This document shows positions 32,201-44,900 of a DNA stretch of 64,000 nt, piece after piece. The stretch spans positions 150,989,517 to 151,053,516 of the forward strand of contig NC_088099.1 in NCBI RefSeq assembly GCF_036370855.1, written 5' to 3'. The notes below the pieces were generated by a model that worked only from the letters and a program-made list of their open reading frames with translations, ran no database searches and had not been told where the DNA came from. Positions within the stretch are counted from its first letter, which is position 1; each line of letters opens with the position of its first letter. The DNA is from Dromaius novaehollandiae (lineage: Eukaryota; Chordata; Aves; Casuariiformes; Dromaiidae). Both the position numbers and the translations under genes were made by a program.

Positions 32201-35200
32201 GATGCAAAGCTCTATCCAACTTTACAAATAGGAAACTGAGGCACCGAATATGATATGCATAAGGATGTATCAGGCTGACAGTTGACAACTGGATTGGATT
32301 TTCTTAATTCTAATCCAATGTTTTACCTTTCACTGCATCTCTTAAGAAATATTCTAGGTTTCTTCCTGGAGCACTGCTACTCTGTATTCTGTCTCAGTGT
32401 AGCCCTGTATCATATAGGCTGCCGATGCAGTTTTAGCTCCTTTTGAGATGGATCATCAGGGAAAGACTTATGGGAAGAAAAGGGGGAAAGAACCTTGTGG
32501 CCCTTCCATTTAGTATTACCCTGTTCAATTTTTGTTCCTGTTCATGAGACAAGCTACATGGCTGTGCATCCTTCCTTTCTAGCTGCTGGAGAAAGATTGA
32601 CAGCTTGAGAGGAATGAACACTGTTTCACCTAGCAAGTTCAGTGTAATGGTATCAGGTGAATTAAGTTTGCACTAAGCTCAGAAAATATTAAGTTCCTTG
32701 AACATTTGCACCCATGCAACTGTTTCAGAAGATAAAATTATTACCCATTGAGAAAATTCATTAGTAAAAAGGTTATTACTTTTTTAAGTTATCTTTCTTA
32801 TTCGGGAGCACTGTCCTTAGAACAGTAATGCCAGCATTTGATGCACCCTTTTAGATGCTGGCGGGAATGCTTCACTTGTCCTAATCTCAATCCAAGGAGT
32901 TGCTTCAAGATTCTTGTTACATAGTTTCTAGCATATTGCTAAGATTAGTGCATATTTACTGCTTCATATCTTAATTAGCAGTATAAAAGCTAGATATGCT
33001 GCTGCAAGCACTTTTTAAAGTGGAATGATTGCTGATGTTACTATGGCTAGCTGATAGCTTATTGTTTCCAAAACTCTGATTGTGTATCCTACAATTTCTG
33101 GTGTACAAGGCTTAATGTAACAGGGAAGACTACAATCACAGTTTAGAGAAGAGGAAGGCAAAACAGTCTTTGCTATCTTGAAGGGTTTGGCTTCGCCATA
33201 CTTAAAGTACAAATATGGTAAGGGATTGTGTCTTTCTCAGCATAACTCTGAAATATCCATATCAGACATGGGAAGCGAAGGTGGGGAGGAGTCCTGAGTG
33301 TTGCAGGGAAGGGAATGAAGACAGTTATTGAACCTTGACAAAGAGGTGTATGTTGAAGGTGTACTCATTCAATGACCCAGGAAAAAAACATGAATTTTAA
33401 CTTCTGGTGGCTAACTCTTGTCAGCAGTGAACTTCAAGGCAGGCCAGACTTTCCGTATGGATTCTGTGTGTTTTGTTTTTTTTTTTTTTTGTGGAATGTG
33501 TTTTTTTTTCTTTTTGTTTAACTTTATATTGAGAAGTCAATGCAGTATGCAACTCAACATCAAGAAAAAATTATAGAAGCTGGAGATGAATTGAAAAAAT
33601 GTCTTATGTATAAATGACACACTTTGCTGTTGTTTAGTTTTAGTTCTGCACTTGGCTAATAAGCTTCCCAGTCCTGCAGGTTCCATGTTGTTTGTACATA
33701 GTATTGAAGAAATTTTTTAGTAACAGTTGCTTCCTAAAACAATCTTTTCAATCAATATTTCTGTTTTTAGTATAGCGTCTGCCTGGACTATCTAGTTTGG
33801 CCGCTCACTAGGCTAAACTGGGAAAATTGCTTCACTCTTTCTGGTGTTGAATATGTTTCTCTCCTGGCTCCCAGCAACAGAAGAGTAAATTCTGATTTAA
33901 AAAAGGGTGGGATGAGCCTCTAAACAACTTTTCTTTCAGAAAAGATATACCCTTATTCAGATTTCCACAGGTCACCTGTTCTTCATACCTGAAATCCTAG
34001 CTAGATGGCTTCTAGGTGTGTCTTTTTAAAGTAATAATTTCTTTGCCACTTCAGTGTTACTTTGTAATAATCCCTAGCTTTAGAATAGGGAACTGTCCAT
34101 CTAATTGCTCTTCACTGTTTTCCTCACCAATTTCCATGTGTCTGAATCCTTCAGATTCTTGACCGATATATTCTTCTGTTACCTACATCACGTCAAAATT
34201 GCATATTCCAGAAGATAAGGAAATGTGTGAGCACAATACAAAATGATAGTCCTTTCTTTAAAACTAACAGCTAAATGTATTGGATGATGTCTGCTGTTCA
34301 TACTTATTTTGGGGAAATTTGTCTGCTTCTTGTTTTGCTCTGGATGCAAAACAAATGCCCACTCCTGTATAAAATTCTCTGTTTTTTAGTCTCTTGAGAA
34401 ATGAGATTAAGGCAAAACTAGTATTTGAAGTTGAGGTAAAATGTGTCCTATGAGGCCTTTCTCCTGAGCTACAGCTTAGTAGTATTGTCTATATCCTTGT
34501 GGTTACTTACTGACTTATGCCTTCTATTTTGCAGTAGAAGGATCTGTTTGCTTAATGGCCTTCCCATTTAATTTTCCATGGCAGAAGTTTCTTGTCTGGG
34601 CTGTATATGAAGTAATACTTACAGTGCCATATTACTACAGTGTTTAATACTAGTTATATTATCTGGCAAATGCCCACCAATTAATAAAAATAATCTAAGC
34701 TCCATGAAGCTCACAAATCCCATTGTGTACCTTTTAATAAAATCCTCAGGGCAGTATTGCAGCAGCCTACCTATTGATCTACCTTCCTGACTCTTCCTAA
34801 CCTAAAGCCTGGAGTATAAAAAGTGGCTTAAATACCACAGCATATTTGAAATCAAGCTGTCCATCCATGGAGCACTCATGGCCTGAGGAAAATGCCACAG
34901 GGCTGTCGTCTCTTCTCACCAGGAGGTATGTTAAACTTGCAACGGAAAATGTTGTTACAAGTCTAGCTGTATATAAAAGCTACTTGTGTAGCCTAACTTC
35001 TTCTTCTTCTCTCTGAAATACTCACCTGTAGGAGAGGTGAAAGGATCCTAGAATTACAGCAGCTTATTCTGACTTAGTGTCAGACTTAGTGTATACCTAT
35101 TTGGGGGGATCTGTTGAAATAAATGTGGCATGCTGAACATAAATTCTCTAGATGATCAAATTGACCCTGAAAAATAGCAGCCAGCATAAGTGGCATCAGC

Positions 35201-35845
35201 CGGAGATCAAGTTTTGCTTGGTTTGGTTTGCTGCCTTGATCCAGTCTGGCACAGAAATATTGACATAGCTAGGGGATTAACTTGTGCTGTAGTGCACAGA
35301 GGATGAATAGAATCTTTCTTTTCTGATGATTTTTCAGCAATACTGATCTCTAAAATAAGCAATGTTTGTTCTCATCACTTATTTCCTATTAAGGTCACTG
35401 GAAACTTTAAACAGCCAATTTTGGGTTTCGACTTCATGGTGGTTTCATAAAAATGTATAACTGGTATATGCAGGACTTGCAAGTGTGAGCTTCTTACTGG
35501 TCATAAGTCTATTCTCCTTGCAGTTGTTGCAGTGCTGTTGTTTGTGTGTAAAATAGATCAGCTGTACAGAGTCACTGCAGCTGATTGCCAGCAGTTCCCA
35601 TTTAAAAGTGTCTTTAACTGTGACTTTATCTATGATTTTGTTCTGTTTCTTTAAAATACATTAGGTGTTTTTATTATTTACATCAGTGAAATGTCCTGAT
35701 AAATAGACAGGGTGACTCTCCCTTCCAGGTACCTCTGCTGTTTCCTTGCATGAAATGCTGCTTGCTCATGAGCAAGTAAGGAAATTGGCTTTGACAACTA
35801 TGTAAAGATGTGGTATGCTCAACATGTAACTTTTTTCTTTTGCAG
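29298..35845. other. EBAG9 intron 1 (6.5 kb)
   Basis: From the CpG-island donor to the acceptor TTTTGCAG at 35838-35845. AT-rich with no coding exon recognised. It holds a MIR/CORE-SINE-like relic at about 32221-32345 and a T-rich stretch near 33475-33520. Confidence 0.65.
32221..32345. repeat. MIR/CORE-SINE-like relic
   Basis: Begins TTTACAAATAGGAAACTGAGGCAC, close to the MIR 3' consensus phrase GATGAGGAAACTGAGGCAC. It ends with TCTAATCCAATGTTTTACCTTTCACTGC, reminiscent of the MIR stretch around CCAGTGCTCTTTCCACTAC. Strongly decayed, so boundaries are approximate. Confidence 0.6.
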
Positions 35846-35860
35846 GAAGGGGTTCTCACC

Positions 35861-35943
35861 ATGGCCATAACACAGTTTCGTCTCTTTAAAATCTGTACTT
35901 GCCTGGCAGCAGTGTTTTCTTTCATTAAAAAGCTAATATGCAG
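35861..35943 (+). CDS. EBAG9: EBAG9 coding exon 1
   Basis: The exon begins at 35846 after TTTTGCAG, leaving 15 untranslated bases before the ATG. It ends AG|GTAAAC, giving 27 codons plus two bases of Arg28. It carries the whole N-terminal membrane segment. Confidence 0.97.
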
Positions 35944-38900
35944 GTAAACATGTTTTATGTAATTAGGTTACCTTTTTTAACTACAAATTACTTTTCTTTC
36001 CTTCTCACTACATGTGCCCACCTCTCTTCATAGTTCTGATTTTACTGCTAATTACCAAGCAATCAAGACAGATAAAACTAAATCAAATTCATTCTTGAAT
36101 CTGCATATTCCCTTGGAGTTCAAAAGTCTGTATACTGCTGTTGTAAGTATCAGTGTATTTTGTGGCATACCAGCTTTCATAAGGAATGTTTTATAAACAG
36201 CTATGACAGGGATTAAATTTGTCTTTTAAAACTGTCCTGTGACAAACCTGAAGAAAAATTGTTCTCCAATTTTTTAAAAAGTATTTGCCAAGTGATGTTT
36301 TGTGTTTTTAAAAGGTTCAGTTAATGGCAGCATCTGCTCTGTCATCAGTCACTAACTCTTAACTATAAATATAACTGATTCTCATCATGCTTTATCAAAA
36401 AACAGTTGCCTGGAACTTAGGTTCTTCTGTCTATTAATGATTTTTTTTCCCAAAAGTTTGGAGGACAGTGATTAGAGGCTAAGAGAACTGCCTTCCTTTT
36501 ACTTTATTTTTTAGATGAAGGTATCTTATGACTTACAAGAATATGTAACAATACTTTTATCTTTCTGAGTTGTGAACTCATGAACGTGGCAATGTAGTTT
36601 GTAATAGTTTTCAAAAAAAGCCCCCAAGAATTATGCCTACGTAGTAGTAGTGTTCAGCAATACCTGAGCTAGATGTTCTCAGTACTGTGCTATCATCTGG
36701 ACTACTGTTTACTTCTTGTCAACGATACGAAATGTTGTTTTATGCAAACAACAGTCTGGAGAAATGCATTCTGCTTTTATATATGAAGACTACTACTTTC
36801 CCACTGAGCTTAAGGGATGTCCAAAACATGACACAAAATAGCATCTGAACTGTTTCTCTTCCCTTCACCTTTACTTGTTCCAAGAATAAGAGGAAGCTTT
36901 CAGCTGACTGATAAATTCAGTGTGGAACTACTTAACTTTTAAAAGGTTACATTTTAATGCTGCATACAGCTATATAGTTGTAAGCCTTAGTTTTGTGACT
37001 CAAATTCCAAATTAAATTAAGAATACTTGCTGCGTAAGTTCTAAAAGAAGTTGGAACACTGAGTTGATTACAACTTCCAAAACACGTGGTCCCTTAATCT
37101 CTCAAAGTATTAAGATAGCTTTTGTAAGCAGACAATTGTTTAGTAGATGTAGTGACAGTATTTTCCTTCCTTATTAAACTTTTGAAAGAACTGAATCATT
37201 GAAATAGTTGAGGGACTGATTGGGAGTAAAAAAGTAGGAGAGCTGTTCTTTGAATAATGATTAGTTAAAGGATGAAAATTTAAAATCTCTCACGTAAGCA
37301 AAGTGGATCAGGCTGGCTCAGTCCATTAATCATGGATATTTCTCCTGTTTAATATCAGCTGCAAAACAGTTTGATAAATTTTGATTTCTTGTAATGCATC
37401 ACTGCATCTGAGTATGTCTGATAACCAGCAAATGTGGTTAGTATTCAATGGAAATGAGCTAGTACTTATTCAGATTACGTTGTTTAAATTAAAAATTAAT
37501 TTAAACTAGTATCTGTAAAGACTGTGCTACTAATTAGTAAGGATAAAGAAAACCAAGTGGTCTTGAGAAATTTGGCCTTCTAAGCAAGAATCAATATCTG
37601 TCTAATGATAGTTGAGGTACAACTGTTCCTATGAGCCTGTTTATCTCTCTGTAGAAAAGAGATGTAGCCTTCCTCAGTGCCCTGTTCGGTGACAGAAGCT
37701 GTTTCCTTCCTCCCTCACACTTGTCACTGTTTTGGCTAGATCCACATTTGTTATATACCACTGATTGGGATCATTTTTGTGTCTTCTAGATCAGGTCTCA
37801 GGCGTAGCTGTAGAAGAGCAGTGCCACCTCTCCTTTATGAGGGTCTGGGCAAAGGTTGAGACAACTTGATTTCTTTAGTTACTAGGCCTTTGAGAACTTT
37901 GTGTATCAGAATTTCCCAAATGGTCAAGAACACTGCATGGTTTCATCCGGGCTCCAGAAAGCTGATCAGAAGCAGAGTCAGGCAAAGAAGTCAAGACTCA
38001 AAGTTTTAAATACACTGTGCCTTTTTCTGTGGCATGTGCTGTGCATTAACAGTGCTAGAGATGCTGTAAAGATCTTTGACAGGATTGAAGTTCTGGGCTT
38101 GCAGAACTTCCAGTGAGGCTTATTTTTCTTACCAGCGAACAAAGATTTCATTTGGAAAAGTCTTGTTGTAAATATCAATTCACAGAAGCTACTTAGCCTG
38201 TATGTAGACCAATTTTTTCCTCAAGATTAGAAAGCCAATGTAAACTGTTCATATATATACGAAAGTATATATAACTGCTGAAGTGGTGGCTTAAAGCAGT
38301 ATTAGAGAGAAGTATATATATTGTGCAAGTTTAAAGGATGATGTTTCTAAGCTTGGATTTCTTTTAGAGATATCGGCTAAAATCTAGTCAGCGTAAGAAC
38401 CAGAAGTCTCTAATCTGTTCATTCTTTTTTTTGTCTGTTAGAGAATCTAACATCAAATATATGTAATTATCTTTCGTGCAAAGGGAAGAGTAAAACAGAT
38501 CTTACCTGACTGCATGTGTAAAGGCAAACAGTCCTGGTGGAAAATGTAATTGTTCACCCTTCAATAGTAGATTGCGTTTGCTGTAATGACCCCCCCCCCC
38601 CCCAAGTATTTGTGATGCTTAAATTTGGTTCTGTGTAATCTTTTTGTGTAGGCATTTGCTCAAAGATTAAACTTATGCAAATGCCATGTAGGATAGAGTT
38701 TAGAATTATAAACACACCAAGATAGTTGGCATAATTGCGCATAACTGTTTCTGAGCTACCTTCATTTTGACTACCTAACACTGTAGAGTTCAGGGGCTTT
38801 TTTGTTTTGTTTTTGTTTTGTTTTTTTATTAAAGCTGCCTCAAGACTGTTAGACATTTGTAAGTTAGTCTTAAACCTGAAGCATGTAAGGCTCTCCTCTT

Positions 38901-41900
38901 GGAATTCTTTTTTCGCAAATAAAATGTAACTTCTTTTTGCTTTCAAGGCAGAAGTATTTCTGTGTGACTTATTGTCTTTCCTCATCTCTACCTTTTCAAT
39001 ATTTCCTGTTTGGAAAAGGTAAAAATAAATTTGAGCAGTACTAAGGTACTTCCTTATTTTTAAATTAAGATATTATAAGGAAAAATCAGTTACATAGTTA
39101 TGTTTAAGGCTGGAAATTTTCAGCGGATGGTCGGTCTATATTGGCACCCTTTCCCATTAGATCCATATTACTATAAAGATTTTCAGAAATCAATTTATAA
39201 AATTATGTTAAAGGTTTTCACCTTTCTTTATCCCTAAACTGAGTTTTTCAGTTGAAAGGAATAATTTCTCAATTGACTGGAGTTAATTACATAAAACTTG
39301 AAAAATTTGACATAAACACCTGATCTCCCATAAGGCAGACATCTGTTGGACTTCAAGTAGGAAAAATGATATCTGATTACTCATCAGTGTGCAGCAGAGG
39401 TTGCATTACACATGACTGAATTGTTCTGAGCTGACGGTAGAATGTTATGTAATAGTAAAAATAATGAATACACACTCCAAACTGTACTTTCCTTGACGCA
39501 TTCTCCTCAGTAGTAATAAATAAATCTTACTTTTCCAAGTCGAATAAGGCCAGTTATCTGCCTGTCTTGCTATAGGACACTATGCTTCTTGCGGAAAACA
39601 TGGGAGTGTCAGTATGAATTTCTTTCCCTTGTTTCATAGGTATTTAAAATACAGCAAATGTCAACTAAATATATTTTAATTATTATTGTAATCTTTCAAC
39701 ACTGTCATTAAGTAAATATCAAAGTGTCTTATATATAAGGTACAAGTGTTTGTCTTCAGTTAAAATTATTTGATACAATTGCTGAAACACCTTCATTGAA
39801 ACAGTATTCTTTAAGTAAGTAGAAGCATTTATTGAACAGAAGCTGTGGACTTTTATAGTTTTGTGCTACCTCTCTTTAGACTTATAAGGAGAAAATGCTT
39901 TAGAGGAACTTTCAAATCAAGAAGCTCAGAACATGACTTGTAAAACACAGCTTAACATCTAAGACTAATAGAAACATTTCCCAGAGAGCTTCCAGTGGAA
40001 ATGGTTATCTTTGAACAAATTTAGATCTGTAGTGTTTGCTTCTTAAGCACTGACAGTCTAAAAATTGAACCTGACTATAAATAAATGACTGAATTAACTA
40101 ACTTGTCTCTGTTCAAACTGTCATGCAAATCACGGCTCTGTAAGAAATATGAAAAGTAAATCATACTTTGAAATTCTTATGAACATTCCTTTAAACTCTT
40201 ACCGCTGATGAAATTCCTTTGTTTAGCAAGACTGTTATTGGCAGTAGCTAATACTGAGGTAGTTTAAGCACTTAATGTATGACTACTTTCAGTAATTCTC
40301 TTCTCAGCATTCCTTTCTTTTTTAACTTAGTGCTCATGTTTTCAGAGCTTGGAGGAATCCTACATTTTTCTTTCAGGTCTGGAAGAGGGCGAAAGTTAAG
40401 TGGAGACCAAATAACTTTGCCAACCACAGTGGATTATTCATCTGTTCCCAAACAGGTAATTGCTAAAGTTGTAGGTGACTTAGTAGAGTGATTATACCAA
40501 TTCTATTGTCTCAGTAGTATATAATAAGACAAGGTTTTATTTGCAAATAATATTAACTTGTATTGTTCACTTCTGTTTAGCCAGAAGTAGAAGACTGGTC
40601 TTCATGGGATGAAGATGCGCCTACCAGTGTGAAGATTGAAGGTGGGAATGGTAATGTGGCTGCTCAGCAAAATGCTTTGGAACAAGTGGAACCTGATTAT
40701 TTCAAAGACATGACACCAACTATAAGAAAAACTCAAAAAGTAGGTATTGAGCTTTCAACCATACTTAGTGTTTTCTTTGCTTTAAAATAGGCTGTAAGTA
40801 AATCATAAAAAAGGTGTTTTGGGCAAAATTAAACTGTCCTCCTGAAATGAGATTAGATGTTGATGTCTAGCTTAACAGTCCAATTACAAATCCTGACTCT
40901 TGGAGGTCTTTCAATATGTGATGCTAGTTCACGTTTACGTCTTTGGTCTCAGTGTTCCTGGAAACTTCTAAGGCGCTTTATAGTCTGAATGTTCGGGAAA
41001 TATAGGGGAGAACTTTGAGAACTCTCATGTCAACTTCATTTTTGAAAATAGTACCACTGAAAGATGGCACTTGTGCACATGCCTTTCCATTGTTTGAAGA
41101 GACCCATTCCAGGTCCTGGTCTTACAGAAGTTTGAGGTAGCTGTACTGCTGTTCAAGAAAACAGTTTTGCTTTTTTCACCAAGCTATATTGGGAGGGTGG
41201 TGGTAGGGAGCTGATGTTTCAAAATAGCTTGCTTTTCAAAGATCTGATTTTCTTTTCAAGAAGAGGCACAAGTACATCTCCAAAATAGTGTTATTACTAT
41301 AAACAAATATTAATTAAACATATGTTAGTTACAAGTTTAGTTTTTGTGTAGCTTTGAATCATCTGGAAAACCTTTTTCACCATGAAGGCAGTCAAGCATC
41401 AGAACAGGTTGCCCAGAGAGGTCATGCAGTCTCCGTCTTTGGAAGTTTTCAAGACCGAACTGGATAAAGCCTGGAGTAACCTGGTCTAACCTCAAAGCTG
41501 ACCCCACTTTGAGCGGGTGCTTGGACTAGAGATCCTGTGATCCTATGAACCGGAGATGATGTTGGAGTCAGTTTTCAGTAGATTCAGGATCTGCAGGATT
41601 CTGTGGATTGAATTCCTTTTAGGATATTGATCTTGCAAAATCTGTGGGGGAGGGGGGTGGAGAAGGAGTGGGGAGGAGATAGACTTCTCCTTTCTATCTT
41701 ATGGCATTTTTCACCAAACAGATTGAGCCTCAGATACAGAACCAAAACTCAAGAAGGGTCCATGCTCCTTGAATCCTATATATTTGGTTTAGTTTAAACA
41801 CATCTCTAGGATTGACTGCAGACACATTAAAGATCATACCTTCCAACTCTGCCCTGTTACCACCTTTAAATTTGAATTTGCAGTTGTAGTTTTGCAGTGG

Positions 41901-44900
41901 GTGGGGTCAATATGAACTTCAAGGTCTGAGGTGAAATCTCCTTGTGCTATTGCTCATACCTATAATGTCTAGATGTTTGTACAGTCAGTGGAATTGGGGA
42001 TCTACCTCTTTTGGAAGCAGCACAGACTTAAAGGAGACTAAACAAAGCAAATGAGTAAGCTCATATTTTGAGCTTAAGACAAAAAAGGGATTCATGATCT
42101 TAGCAACCATGTTAAACTTACTAATTAGCCTTTCAGCAGAAGCAGTAGTGCATATTTTTCAGTAAACCAGTACAGACCCAGTTGATGCTATAGTGAGTTA
42201 TTTTCTGTCTACTGAAACTCAGATTGTCTGCACAGCAACACTGTTGTGTACCTGAGATAGCTCATGTTCCGAAGTGGTATAGCTGTTTGGACAATGCTAT
42301 TTAAGGGTAAGATATTGTTCTTGAGGATATCCTGGAGACCAGATTTCTCCAGGGGAATATGTCATTGGTAAATCATACCAATACTGAGAGATGTGGCTAT
42401 TGGATCTTTAATTCTTTCTGCCCTTTCTCTGTCTTGATGCAGTCATAGGTCTCCATGTCACTTGAAATAAAGCTGGCTTGGGGGGTTAGGAGGATGAAGA
42501 CAAAGGGTGGTCTTAGGTCCCTTTCGCATTTGGCTTCTTCTGCGAATGAGTTGATTTAGCTGTATAGCTTCTGGGACCTGAGCAGATTTGAGACACAGTA
42601 CAGGGTTGTGTAGCTGTACCTTCCTAGGTGCAGAGTATCTGATCACCAAGGAATCTGTGCAGTGCTCTAACTCAGTTCTTTTCAATCCTTTTTTTTGAAT
42701 GATTTCAGATAGTTATTAAAAAACGAGAGCCGTTAAATTTTGGGATCCCAGAGGGAAACACAGGATTCTCTAGCAGATTAGCAGCTACACAAGATATTCC
42801 TTTTATTCATCAGTCTGTAAGTATGATCTAAATACTGATCTTTCATTTGACAAGTGAATTACCATTCGTTAGGAGAAGAAGGTCTGGTGTATGGGGAATG
42901 GGAGAATATCTGTGGGATATTGTAAATGCTTTTAAAATTGAACATTTGGTTCAAAGCAAAGTACCTAATCCTAACTAATTTATTCTACTGAGAAGTTTAT
43001 CAGATTAGGGGATAAAAAGGTAGGAAGCCTCCTAAACACCTGCGTATTTGTAAATCTCCTAAAACAGTGGACTTTTGTGGTTTTGGATAGTAAGTTCTCA
43101 ACATGAGTAAAGGTTTTTTCTTGTAATAAGGCCTTCGGCTTATCTTTTCATCTTCATTGTATGTTCTTTCCTTAAAAATATGCCCAAGACTTTAAACTTT
43201 TTGCCTCTAAACAAGGTGCCACAAAACATTTTTTAACTTTGCACCACATTAACATCATGCACATAAGGGTCTAGGCATGAAGCAGAGCAGAATAGTCATA
43301 ACAGCCTTAGAATAAGAATTAGAATTATTTTTATAATGAAAATAATTTAGAAGAGGACTTGCAAGTAACGACAGCGCTTGGCAAACCAGTGGATGTACAT
43401 GTTGGTTTGTCCATGGAACTTCCAGAAGTCTCTTAAATTATTTGCTCAACTTATCTTCCGCTTCCTAAAAATGCATTTCAGTACTTCCATCCATCCTTCC
43501 CCAGCTGTGAAGAATCCAAAAAGCTATACCAACAATAAGCTGAAAAAAGTCATTACTGGAACATGGTAAAACACATGGATGCTCAGAAGCACTGTCATGT
43601 GTCAAAGGTTTCTGGAGATCTTAAGCCTCAAGGTTAAAAACAAAAGTGTTTTTATCTGAGATTTCCTGCATGTGCTTGTAGAACCTTTTTTGTCTTGTTT
43701 CAGCCTGAATTGGGAGACCTGGATACCTGGCAAGAAAATACTAATGCTTGGGAAGAAGAGGAAGATGCTGCCTGGCAGGCAGAAGAAGTTCTTAGGTAAA
43801 TGAAAATAGGGTAACACAGTATAATTTTTTTCTCCAGTGTTAAGATATAATAATCTTAACTTTACTATGTGTTAGACTTTTATGTTTCCACGTAAACTTT
43901 TACATGCAGGAGAGTAGGATCTGTTTTTTGTTTGTAGTAGGGTGTGGGGTTTTGGGTTTTTTTTTTTTTTTTTTTAGTGCTAAGAAAGGCTAAACAATTC
44001 TTTGGATAAACAGTTTTTATGAATCTTGTCTCAGTGTAACTGCTGCTTTGCAGAATGCATTTTATATCTAATCCAGTTAATTTAGTATCTCAACTAGTGG
44101 AGAAAATCTGAGAATCACCAAAACTGCGAATGATAAATTTAAGAAACTCACTATATAGAAGTAGCATGTTTCAACTTGATTAAGTAAAATACTTACCGCT
44201 GGATGCCCTTAAAGATTGTAACCATGTGCTGTCAACTGAAAAACAGTTGAGGCTAGAAGAAGTGATAAGTAAATGTATTCTTGGAATCCCCACAGGTGCC
44301 ATTTTCTAGCCTTTTCTAGCTAACTTAGCTCACCTCTAATGCTTGTATGTAAAACCAATCATTTGTATAAAGTAAGTGTGAATACCTCATCTGTTCTTGT
44401 ATTCTGTTCTTGTCACTTGGCAGTTAAGTTTCACTTCAAGGTTTCATCAAATTTTACTTGCTTGCTACATGATCAGATAACCTACATCAAATGGCTCCAA
44501 CATCCTTAACTGCTTTCACTTTACCCCTAAAATCATAAATCTGTGGCCTTAGTGTGACAACTGTGAAATAAGGACATGATATATTAAAGTCACTATAGAA
44601 CTGTGAATTTTTAAGAAAAAGTATTTTGCAGAAAGAGGATTCTGAGCTATTTATTGTAATATTATATGAAAAATTTACTTTTTTCATCAAGTAGAGTTAG
44701 AGGAAAGGGAAGTCACTAGCAAGCTTCTGATGAGTTAATGATCATAAACTGAACTAATTCTGATGCTTTCAAACTTGCTTGGCAGCAACTTGTGAAAATG
44801 GGGCTGTAGTGCAAGTAGTTTTTCGAACTTAATCAGATACTTTCAGGTGCATGTTCTAGTCATATATATATATATATTTTTTTCCCCTCCCTCCCACTGC

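Noticed and set aside
38554-38985. 143-codon minus-strand open frame in an EBAG9 intron
   Set aside because: It runs through a C14 run and an A/C-rich microsatellite, has no homology that I recognise and no sign of splice or promoter context.
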